Assembly: GCA_025363355.1 (NCBI GenBank)
Contig: JANYEB010000245.1
Span: 1-57,567 of the forward strand
Direction of reading: 5' to 3'
DNA length: 57,567 nucleotides
Source of the DNA: Chitinophagaceae bacterium
GTDB taxonomy: Bacteria; Bacteroidota; Bacteroidia; Chitinophagales; Chitinophagaceae
Below the pieces are notes generated by a model. It was not told the origin of the DNA. It saw nothing but the letters and a program-made list of their open reading frames with translations, and ran no database searches. The position numbers and the translations under genes were made by a program. Positions 35,587 to 43,006 of this stretch are shown here, one piece after another. How positions within the stretch are numbered: the stretch's first letter is position 1; every line of letters starts with the position of its first letter.

Positions 35587-38500
35587 TTAAAGATTTTCAT
35601 TCTCCTCTTCAACAAATCCAATAGCAAGTTCATTTGTTTTAACAAAGCTACACCACTTGCAATCTTCTTTACCACAACCAGTATAGAATTCTTTTTGCTG
35701 AATCTTTTGCCAAGTTGATTTGATTTGTTCTTTAACAGTAGTGATATCTGATGGAGAGATTATTATTTTCTCTCTTTGATATTGCTTCTTTTCATCAGGC
35801 TCAACAAAATCAAACTCAGTACTAATTACTTTCCAGTTTGGATTAGAAGGATTATTATCAATTAAGATTTTATAAAACACAGCTTGTCGCCAATAATCGC
35901 CACCATTGGGCATTTTATCGTTTGGAGAATCAAAAGTTCTTTTCTCTTTTTTGGCTTTATCGTAGTTGCCAGTTTTATAGTCAACAACATTGATGGCTGT
36001 TCCATCAAATTCAAGCTTGTCAAGCTTTCCCCTGATTGGAATACCATCAACTACATTCCTAATATTTCTTTCTGTCGTAACTATTTTATTAAATGTGTTG
36101 ATATATGTATTGTAGTAGTTTGGCAAAACCTCGCTACCATATTCTTGTCTTCTTGCAAATTGTTCTTTAGTAAAATTCTCTCTATGCCTTTGCAAATACC
36201 AATTAAAATCTGCCAGAAAAACCTCTTTACTTGGAAAAATATTATTGTTTGCTTGCATCTTTTTAAACAATTGGTCAAGGGCGTGGTGCACTGCACTGCC
36301 AAACTCTGTAGCTTCATTTCTACCTGATGGAACACGAACAATATTATTGTAATAAAACTGCAAAGGGCATTTTAAATAATTGTTCAATGCTGTTACATTC
36401 ATCACAAATTTTTCAATAATTGGTGTAACAAATTCGTCTTCAATTTTATCTAATTGAGGTTTGGCATTTGTTGTAAATTGCAGCAATGCAAAATCAATTT
36501 TATCTTTTTCTTCAATGGCAATTGCAGTTGCAGGAATATTATATGCATCTTGTATTTCTGCAATAAACATAGATGGTTCTGTAACTTTACCATCATCTTT
36601 ACTTTGCGAATAACTAATGATTAAATGCTTTGCAGCCCTTGTTAATGCTACATAAAACAATCTTCTTAATTCTTCTTCAGCTTGCTCATCTACACCAACA
36701 TTTGCAGCTACCTGAAAAACAGTATCTGGTAATTTATAACCATTATTTGGTCTTCTTTTTTTCTCCCAAGTTGTTGCATTTGTACCTGCAATAAAAACAT
36801 ATTCAAACTCCAAACCTTTACTGCCATGAGCAGTTAATAAATTAACTCCTTTATCTGTTCCACTGATTTCTATTAATGGTAATGCTAAACCTTCATTATG
36901 CATTAATTCAATCATACTCACCAATTGCATTAATGACAAACTTGTGTTTCTTGAAGTTTCATTTTTAACAAAGTCAAACAAACCGGTAACAACTTTCAAT
37001 AGAAAATGTTTACTATCACTCAGCATTATCTGAGCCAGCAATCCCGTTTTTGTAATGATTTTTTCAAGAACTGTTTGAATCGTTTCATTACTTACATCAG
37101 CAATCAACTGTTCAATAGTTGCTGAGGCGTTCTTAAGCTCTTTACCAATTCCATTGGTGTTGAACAAGTCTTTTGCAGGAGCATTTGCTTTAGTAAAAAG
37201 TAATTCTCTTATCGATGTTTTATTATCACCAAATTGTTTTGCAGCCACTTCAACACTTAGTTTGGCAATATCAATGGGCTTAATGTTAAAGAAACTAAAA
37301 TGCAATATTTCAAACAGCATTTCATCACCTTCATAAGGTCTGTCGTGTTCGGCTGCTAAATACTCCAATATTAAAATAATTTGCTTGGCAATTGGCTGAT
37401 TAAATATGTTTAACTGACGTTTACTGAAGTATGGGATATTCTTTTGTTTGAAGAAAAGTATCAGCTCTTCCCCATACTTATTTTCTTTATAAATAACAGC
37501 AATATCTTTTGGTTGAACGCCTTTACTAACAAGTGTTTCAATCTGTAGTGTTATATAAATCAATTCATCTTTTGGGTAAGCACACTCAATAATTTGTGGT
37601 TGAATATTGAGTGTAATTAAATCTTCATTAGCTGCTATAATATTCTTGCTAAGATTAGGAATTGAATTAACTAACCGCTGTGAATTTTTATCAATGATGG
37701 TTTTTGAAATATCTAAAATTGGTTGCACAGAACGATAGTTATTTGTTAAAACAACTGTTTGTAATTGCTCACTAAACAAGTTCGCAAAGCCCAGCATATT
37801 CTCAACATTCGCTCCCTGAAAACGATAAATACTTTGGTCATCATCTCCTACAACAAAAATGCTTTCTGTATAATCTGGTTGATACAATAGATTGATGATT
37901 TTATTCTGTGTGCCACTTGTGTCCTGGTATTCATCTACAAGTATATGATTGAATTTGCTGGAATAATTATCTAGTAAATTGGGATGTTCCTCAAAAGCTT
38001 TTATTACCCAGTTAATCATATCATCAAAATCATACAAGTTTCTTTTCTTCATTATAGCTTGAAAATTATCAAACTCATTAATAGCAGCCTGAAGCTTTTT
38101 CATTCTGGCAGCCTCTTCATCAATCTTGTTTTGTTTTAAATCGCCAGCATTAAATTCTTTGTACTTCTTCTTATAAATAAATTCATCTCTTGTTGGCAAA
38201 TCACTAATGTACTTATCAATACAATCTAATAGAAAAGTTGCAGTCCAACCCTCACGTTTCATATTGCTGAAAAGGTTTTGCAGGTTTCCTATCTCATAAT
38301 AAACATCACCTCTATAACGCTTTAAAGGATTGTCTTTTTTAAATGCATCAATCAATTCTTTAAACAATTCAATCTTCTCTAAATCACTGATTGGGTTTAA
38401 AAAAGTTTTCTCAAACAAATGCAAATTGTCTTGTATTACATCGTTGCAAAAACTATGAAAAGTATGGATGTTTACTTTGTAAGCATCAGGCCCAATAAAA

Positions 38501-38748
38501 CTTAGCAAACGCTTACGCATTGCAACAGTTCCTGCATCAGTATATGTTAAGCAAAGAATATTTTGTGGCTGTGTGTCTGTTTCCAATAAAATCTTTCCAA
38601 TCCTTGCTCCCAGTATTTGTGTTTTACCTGTACCTGGCCCTGCAATTACCATTACAGCACCACTAATGGTGTCAACAGCTTGCTTTTGTTGAACATTCAA
38701 TTTATTATATATATCATTAAATTTTTCTAATTGCTTGTCGTGGGTCAT
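35587..38748 (-). CDS. UvrD/Rep-type helicase fused to a PD-(D/E)XK nuclease domain with an Fe-S-type cysteine set
   Basis: A 1053-residue superfamily 1A helicase-nuclease. Motif I is AGPGTGKTQ (about 36-43), motif II VDEYQDTSG (about 270), motif III GDDDQSIYRFQG (about 300), motif V LTAHGSKGLEFEYVF (about 635) and motif VI RRLFYVALTRA (about 695). The C-terminal nuclease (about 790-1045) has EFGSAVHHALDQLF, RGKLDKLEFDG and VVDYKTG, the Asp and Lys of the PD-(D/E)XK core. Four cysteines, one in LKCPLQFYYNN and three in CGKEDCKWC, resemble the Fe-S staple of AddB, AdnA and Cas4 nucleases. It combines helicase and nuclease as in AddA or AdnA; probably double-strand-break end processing. No partner gene is adjacent. 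Confidence 0.88.
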   Translation of the reverse strand: MTHDKQLEKFNDIYNKLNVQQKQAVDTISGAVMVIAGPGTGKTQILGARIGKILLETDTQPQNILCLTYTDAGTVAMRKRLLSFIGPDAYKVNIHTFHSFCNDVIQDNLHLFEKTFLNPISDLEKIELFKELIDAFKKDNPLKRYRGDVYYEIGNLQNLFSNMKREGWTATFLLDCIDKYISDLPTRDEFIYKKKYKEFNAGDLKQNKIDEEAARMKKLQAAINEFDNFQAIMKKRNLYDFDDMINWVIKAFEEHPNLLDNYSSKFNHILVDEYQDTSGTQNKIINLLYQPDYTESIFVVGDDDQSIYRFQGANVENMLGFANLFSEQLQTVVLTNNYRSVQPILDISKTIIDKNSQRLVNSIPNLSKNIIAANEDLITLNIQPQIIECAYPKDELIYITLQIETLVSKGVQPKDIAVIYKENKYGEELILFFKQKNIPYFSKRQLNIFNQPIAKQIILILEYLAAEHDRPYEGDEMLFEILHFSFFNIKPIDIAKLSVEVAAKQFGDNKTSIRELLFTKANAPAKDLFNTNGIGKELKNASATIEQLIADVSNETIQTVLEKIITKTGLLAQIMLSDSKHFLLKVVTGLFDFVKNETSRNTSLSLMQLVSMIELMHNEGLALPLIEISGTDKGVNLLTAHGSKGLEFEYVFIAGTNATTWEKKRRPNNGYKLPDTVFQVAANVGVDEQAEEELRRLFYVALTRAAKHLIISYSQSKDDGKVTEPSMFIAEIQDAYNIPATAIAIEEKDKIDFALLQFTTNAKPQLDKIEDEFVTPIIEKFVMNVTALNNYLKCPLQFYYNNIVRVPSGRNEATEFGSAVHHALDQLFKKMQANNNIFPSKEVFLADFNWYLQRHRENFTKEQFARRQEYGSEVLPNYYNTYINTFNKIVTTERNIRNVVDGIPIRGKLDKLEFDGTAINVVDYKTGNYDKAKKEKRTFDSPNDKMPNGGDYWRQAVFYKILIDNNPSNPNWKVISTEFDFVEPDEKKQYQREKIIISPSDITTVKEQIKSTWQKIQQKEFYTGCGKEDCKWCSFVKTNELAIGFVEEENENL

Positions 38749-38866
38749 TGCTGTGATAGTTTAATTTATTCTTTGATAGAAGCAACAAATCTAAATAAAT
38801 TGATAGTGTAATGGCTTACAATGATTCAATACTTTACTTTTGAATCTGTATTTTAAAATCAACGAT

Positions 38867-40963
38867 ATGTTTACCAAGAAATTCATACTAGCTAGTCTAG
38901 TTGTCTTGTCATTTTTTTCTGCAATATCTCAACAAATAAAATTTGTGGCTTCTCCCAATGGAAATGTAAAAGTAAATTTCATTCTCACTGAAAAAGGTGA
39001 ACCACAATACGAAGCTTTTTATAAAAACAAACCCATTATTTTACCTTCTTCATTAGGATTTGAATTGAAAGAAATTTTTGGCGATAAGATATTTCAACCT
39101 TTAAATAAAAACTTATTAATAGTTCGTGTTGATACCTCTAGCTACAACGAGAGCTGGCAGCCAGTTTGGGGCGATAGAAAAGAAATTGCTGATAATCATC
39201 ACACGCTAACCATTAAGTTAAAGCAGCAATCAAGCGATGCATTGGAGTTAAACATTGTTTTTAAAGTCTTTGATGATGGATTTGGTTTTAGATATGAATT
39301 TCCAAAACAACCGAATTTAACCCATTTTATTGTTATCGAAGAAAACACCAGCTTTCACTTAAACGGCAACCATAAAGCCTTTTGGATTCCTGGAGATTTT
39401 GATAGCAATGAATATCCACCAAGCATTACAAACCTTAGTGACGTTGATGCATTAAGTATTACTAGCACCAATCCAGAAATTGCTGTAAAAACGCCTGTAA
39501 ATGCCAATACAGTTCAAACGCCATTAATGCTAAAAACTGCTGATGGTATTTATATCAATATTCACGAAGCAGCACTGGTAAATTATCCTGCAATGAACTT
39601 AGAGATTAATAAATCTAGTTACAATTTATCTGCTGTTTTAGTGCCAGATGCCGTTGGTAATAAAGCTTATTTGCAAGCACCTGCAACAACACCTTGGAGA
39701 ACGATTATTGTAAGTGATAAAGCAACAGATATTTTAGCTTCTAAAATTATTTTAAACCTCAACGAACCTTCTGTTATTAAAAATACATCTTGGATTAAGC
39801 CTACAAAATTTATGGGCGTTTGGTGGGAAATGTTTATTGGCAAAGGAACCTGGGATTATGCAAGTGGCAAGCACGCTGCTAATACTGCTAACGTAAAAAA
39901 ATATATTGACTTTGCCAGCAAACATAAGTTCGACGCTATTTTGGTTGAAGGATGGAATGTTGGTTGGGAAGATTGGTTTGGACAATGGAAAGAAAAAGTA
40001 TTTGATTTTGTTACACCTTATCCCGATTTCAATGTGAAAGAATTGCAGCAATATGCAAAGTCTAAAAATGTAAAAATCATTATGCATCATGAAACTTCTG
40101 GCTCTGCTTCTAATTATGAAAGACAAATGGATACTGCTTATCGCTTTATGAAACAGTTTGGCTACGATGCAGTGAAGACAGGCTATGTAGGAAAAATTAT
40201 TCCAAGAGGAGAACATCACGATGGACAAACAATGGTGAATCATTATGTACACGTGGCTCAAAAAACAGCACAATTTCAAATTATGTTAGATGCTCACGAA
40301 CCTGTTCGCCCAACAGGCTTGCAAAGAACATATCCAAATTGGTTGGCTTGTGAAGCAGGTCGTGGTATGGAGTTTAATGCATTCAGTAAAGGCAACAATC
40401 CCAATCATGAAACCATTATGCCTTTTACAAGAATGATGGGTGGCCCAATGGATTTTACACCTGGTATTTTTCAAATGGATTTAAGTTATTGGGATAAAAC
40501 CAAAACGCAGAAAGTGCACACCACTATTGCAAAACAATTAGCACTATATGTTGTGTTTTGTAGTCCATTACAAATGGCTGCTGATTTACCAGAGAGTTAC
40601 GAAAAACATTTAGATGCTTTTCAGTTTATTAAAGATGTGGCTGTTGATTGGGATGATAGTAAATACTTAGAAGCAGAACCAGGAGAATACATTACAACTG
40701 CACGCAAAGCAAAGAAAAAAGATACTTGGTTTGTGGGTGCTATTACCAATGAAAAAGCCAGACAAACAACTATTGCATTAAACTTTTTAGATAAAAACAA
40801 AAAGTATAAAGCCACTATTTATGCTGATGCAAAAGATGCAGATTGGCAAACCAATCCACAAGCATATCAAATTACAACAATTACCGTAGATAGTAATACA
40901 GTGTTGCCTTTATCGCTTGCTGCAAGTGGTGGTTGTGCTATTAGTATTGTGTCAATAAAATAG
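38867..40963 (+). CDS. Glycoside hydrolase family 97 protein (alpha-glucosidase/galactosidase type)
   Basis: A 698-residue exported enzyme. The ATG at 38867 gives the signal peptide MFTKKFILASLVVLSFFSAISQ; an in-frame TTG at 38840 is also possible. GH97 features are the N-terminal beta-sandwich (SPNGNVKVNFIL, RYEFP), the TIM barrel (KFMGVWWEMFIGKGTW, FDAILVEGWNVGWEDW, KIIMHHETSG, DAVKTGYVG, DAHEPVRPTGLQRTYPNWLACEAGRGME) and a C-terminal beta domain. GH97 includes the inverting alpha-glucosidase SusB and retaining alpha-galactosidases; I cannot say which applies here. Probably periplasmic and linked to use of starch-like or galactoside glycans. Confidence 0.92.
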   Translation: MFTKKFILASLVVLSFFSAISQQIKFVASPNGNVKVNFILTEKGEPQYEAFYKNKPIILPSSLGFELKEIFGDKIFQPLNKNLLIVRVDTSSYNESWQPVWGDRKEIADNHHTLTIKLKQQSSDALELNIVFKVFDDGFGFRYEFPKQPNLTHFIVIEENTSFHLNGNHKAFWIPGDFDSNEYPPSITNLSDVDALSITSTNPEIAVKTPVNANTVQTPLMLKTADGIYINIHEAALVNYPAMNLEINKSSYNLSAVLVPDAVGNKAYLQAPATTPWRTIIVSDKATDILASKIILNLNEPSVIKNTSWIKPTKFMGVWWEMFIGKGTWDYASGKHAANTANVKKYIDFASKHKFDAILVEGWNVGWEDWFGQWKEKVFDFVTPYPDFNVKELQQYAKSKNVKIIMHHETSGSASNYERQMDTAYRFMKQFGYDAVKTGYVGKIIPRGEHHDGQTMVNHYVHVAQKTAQFQIMLDAHEPVRPTGLQRTYPNWLACEAGRGMEFNAFSKGNNPNHETIMPFTRMMGGPMDFTPGIFQMDLSYWDKTKTQKVHTTIAKQLALYVVFCSPLQMAADLPESYEKHLDAFQFIKDVAVDWDDSKYLEAEPGEYITTARKAKKKDTWFVGAITNEKARQTTIALNFLDKNKKYKATIYADAKDADWQTNPQAYQITTITVDSNTVLPLSLAASGGCAISIVSIK

Positions 40964-40977
40964 AGTCAAACAAGAAC

Positions 40978-41007
40978 AACAACCTACGATTTTAATTGTG
41001 GGTTGTT
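40978..41007 (+). terminator. Weak hairpin after the GH97 gene
   Basis: A 10-bp stem AACAACCTAC/GTGGGTTGTT with one G-T pair and a 10-base loop. No T-run follows directly, so termination may be inefficient. Confidence 0.45.
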
Positions 41008-41052
41008 AGCAATTGGTAACAAAAAAATAACAATCCAGTTTCTCATCAATCC

Positions 41053-41060
41053 TAAATTTG
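41053..41060 (+). promoter_or_regulatory. TAnnTTTG -7 element upstream of the carB half-gene
   Basis: TAAATTTG, 15 bases before the ATG at 41076, so the predicted leader is only about ten bases. It supports independent expression of this half-gene. Confidence 0.55.
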
Positions 41061-41075
41061 CCAAATTTCACAATT

Positions 41076-42269
41076 ATGGGCAAAACACTACAAAGCAACG
41101 AATCTATCCCTTCAAGTAGAAAAAAAATCATTGTATTAGGTAGTGGTCCAAATCGTATTGGTCAAGGTATTGAGTTCGACTATTGTTGTGTTCACGGGTT
41201 ACTTGCTATTAAAGAATCTGGCTACGAAGCAATAATGGTCAACTGTAATCCAGAAACAGTTAGTACAGACTTTGATATTGCTGATAAACTTTATTTTGAA
41301 CCTGTTTTTTGGGAACATCTTTGGGAAATTATCGAACTAGAAAAACCAGAAGGTGTCATTGTTCAATTGGGTGGACAAACTGCATTAAAACTTTCTAGAA
41401 GACTACATCAAAAAGGAATAAAGATCATTGGCACTTCTTTCGACAATATGGACATTGCAGAAGATAGAGGTCGCTTTAGTGATTTGTTAAAAGAGCTTGA
41501 TATTCCATATCCAAATTATGGCACAGCCTACACCGCTGAAGAAGCCATTGAAGTTGCTAACAGTGTTGGTTATCCTGTGTTGGTTCGCCCTAGTTATGTG
41601 TTGGGTGGACAAAGAATGAGAATTGTGATTAATGATGATGAAGTAGAATCTGCTGTGGTGAGTATTTTAAAACACATTCCTGAAAATAAAATTTTGATAG
41701 ACCACTTTTTAGATAGATGCCAAGAGGCAGAAGTGGATGCCATTTTTGATGGAGAAAACTTTCACGTAATGGGCGTAATGGAACACATTGAACCAGCAGG
41801 CATTCATAGTGGTGATAGCAATGCTGTGTTGCCAGCTTTTAACCTAACGCCATTGATTGTTGAAACAATGGAATATTATAGTGAAAAAATTGCAAGAGCC
41901 TTGCAAATAAAGGGTTTGATTAATATTCAATTTGCAATAAAAGATAAAAAAGTATATGTAATTGAAGCTAATCCAAGAGCTAGTAGAACTACGCCTTTTA
42001 TTGCTAAAGCTTATGGAATTCCTTACTTAAATATTGCAACTAAAGTAATGATTGGTGCAAATAAATTAACTGACTTTACAATAGAAAAAAAGCTTGAAGG
42101 TTATGCCATTAAAGAACCTGTTTTTAGCTTCAATAAATTTCCTGGCGTAAATAAAGAATTAGGACCAGAAATGAAAAGTACAGGCGAAGCCATTCGCTTT
42201 ATAAAAGACCTAAGAGACCCTTACTTTAGAAATTTATACAAGGAAAGAAGTATGCACTTGAGTAGGTAG
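41076..42269 (+). CDS. carB: Carbamoyl phosphate synthase large chain, free-standing C-terminal synthetase half
   Basis: A 397-residue ATP-grasp protein matching only the second synthetase unit of CarB (roughly residues 555-935 of the E. coli 1073-residue chain). KIIVLGSGPNRIGQGIEFDYCCVH, YEAIMVNCNPETVSTDFD and IVQLGGQTALKL form its N-terminal subdomain. VLVRPSYVLGGQRMRIV, AEVDAIFDGE and VIEANPRASRTTPF form the ATP-grasp site. It ends GPEMKSTGEAIRFI...MHLSR, the usual end of Bacteroidota CarB, without the MGS domain. The N-terminal half is absent upstream, where the GH97 gene lies, and the half-gene has its own start and promoter. This half phosphorylates carbamate and must work with a separately encoded N-terminal half. 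Confidence 0.88.
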   Translation: MGKTLQSNESIPSSRKKIIVLGSGPNRIGQGIEFDYCCVHGLLAIKESGYEAIMVNCNPETVSTDFDIADKLYFEPVFWEHLWEIIELEKPEGVIVQLGGQTALKLSRRLHQKGIKIIGTSFDNMDIAEDRGRFSDLLKELDIPYPNYGTAYTAEEAIEVANSVGYPVLVRPSYVLGGQRMRIVINDDEVESAVVSILKHIPENKILIDHFLDRCQEAEVDAIFDGENFHVMGVMEHIEPAGIHSGDSNAVLPAFNLTPLIVETMEYYSEKIARALQIKGLINIQFAIKDKKVYVIEANPRASRTTPFIAKAYGIPYLNIATKVMIGANKLTDFTIEKKLEGYAIKEPVFSFNKFPGVNKELGPEMKSTGEAIRFIKDLRDPYFRNLYKERSMHLSR

Positions 42270-42294
42270 ATTAATTATTAAATATAAATTATTG

Positions 42295-42325
42295 AACGAG
42301 CCAGTTATAACTAGGCTCGTTTTTG
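42295..42325 (+). terminator. Intrinsic terminator after the carB half-gene
   Basis: An 8-bp stem AACGAGCC/GGCTCGTT with an 11-base loop and a T-run, 25 bases after the stop. Confidence 0.88.
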
Positions 42326-42501
42326 TTTTGATAGGGTTTTATAGAGCTCAGGTAGGACGTTGGTAGGGATTGTTTCGTCCTAAAATAGGTTTACATTAAC
42401 CCATCGAAATGATGAAACTTCTTCTAATTATCGAAGAGCTCTAATATAGATTGGACTTTCTATACTTACTTTTTATGCCAAGTTGCAGCAAATTGCTACT
42501 A

Positions 42502-42660
42502 AGAAGCAACTAATCAGCATTTAGCAGGTGTTACTCGTTATATAGCAGCTGTTGCTCGGCATTTAGCAGCTGTTGCTCGTTGGCGAGCAGTGGCTGCTAT
42601 GCAGCGAGCATTTACTGCTATGTGGCGGGCAGTATTTACTGCTTAGCAAACAATATTTAC
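42502..42660. repeat. 21-bp tandem array C (six to seven clear units)
   Basis: Units start at AGC triplets 42523, 42544, 42565, 42586 and 42607, with GGC at 42628 and a last unit in register from 42649. The spacing is exactly 21 bp. The core is AGCAGCTGTTGCTCG in the second and third units and drifts to AGCATTTACTGCTAT later. A weaker unit precedes at 42502. The consensus differs from arrays A and B, but the period is the same. Core units are nearly self-complementary (AGCA...TGCT). Confidence 0.85.
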
Positions 42661-42777
42661 TTTTTATAATATCTACTTAACTTTACATATTTTAGCAATA
42701 TTTTAACATTTTTTTATTTGTAATCAGCGAGTTAATCTATATACCTCTTCAAAAATTCAAGCAACATCTAATAAAGC

Positions 42778-42858
42778 CGTCACTGCGAGGAACGAAGCAG
42801 TCTCATTAAATACATACTTCAATCAAATACAAAGATTGCTTCGTTCCTCGCAATGACG
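42778..42858. repeat. Palindromic interspersed element with 26-bp arms
   Basis: The left arm 42778-42803 (CGTCACTGCGAGGAACGAAG...) and right arm 42833-42858 (reverse complement CGTCATTGCGAGGAACGAAG...) match at 24 of 26 positions around a 29-base loop. CGTCATTGCGAGGAACGAAGC-type palindromes are known from intergenic regions of many unrelated bacteria. Confidence 0.85.
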
Positions 42859-42948
42859 AAAACGGAAGGATATCGCAATAATAAACTAATTTCCTAAGAG
42901 GTCTAATTACCTCCTAAATCTATAAAGATTATATAGTTATGGTACAAT

Positions 42949-42984
42949 AAAAAGAGGCTGTGTTAAACACAGCCTCTTTTTTAT
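42949..42984. terminator. Intrinsic terminator of the T9SS cargo gene
   Basis: An 11-bp stem GAGGCTGTGTT/AACACAGCCTC with A- and T-runs on both sides, 23 bases beyond the stop of the minus-strand gene. It can work in both directions. Confidence 0.88.
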
Positions 42985-43006
42985 TTCTTTAAATCTTCAG
43001 TTAGTA

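Larger units (their letters stand above)
42326..42948. other. Long convergent intergenic region with repeats, no gene seen
   Basis: A stretch of about 620 bases between two terminators. It contains 21-bp array C and a 26-bp-arm palindrome, annotated separately. The remainder (42326-42480, 42661-42777 and 42859-42948) shows no reading frame longer than about 30 codons with family features and no recognisable RNA. Confidence 0.6.

Noticed and set aside
35884-36327. 147-codon open frame antisense to the helicase-nuclease gene
   Set aside because: It overlaps the conserved nuclease region and shows no recognisable domain; it is a shadow of the real frame.
39752-40279. 175-codon open frame antisense to the GH97 gene
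   Set aside because: It lies wholly inside a well-supported gene, has no family motif, and its composition (Ser, Phe, Cys, His) is that expected from the reverse of an A+T-rich coding frame.
40964-41076. Frameshifted or degraded first half of carB upstream of the half-gene
   Set aside because: The 112-base gap holds a hairpin and a promoter element but no sequence resembling CarB, and upstream of it is an intact GH97 gene.
42326-42948. tRNA or other structured RNA gene in the long gap
   Set aside because: No cloverleaf with CCA end or conserved T-loop is visible; the structure present is explained by the two terminators, the palindrome and array C.
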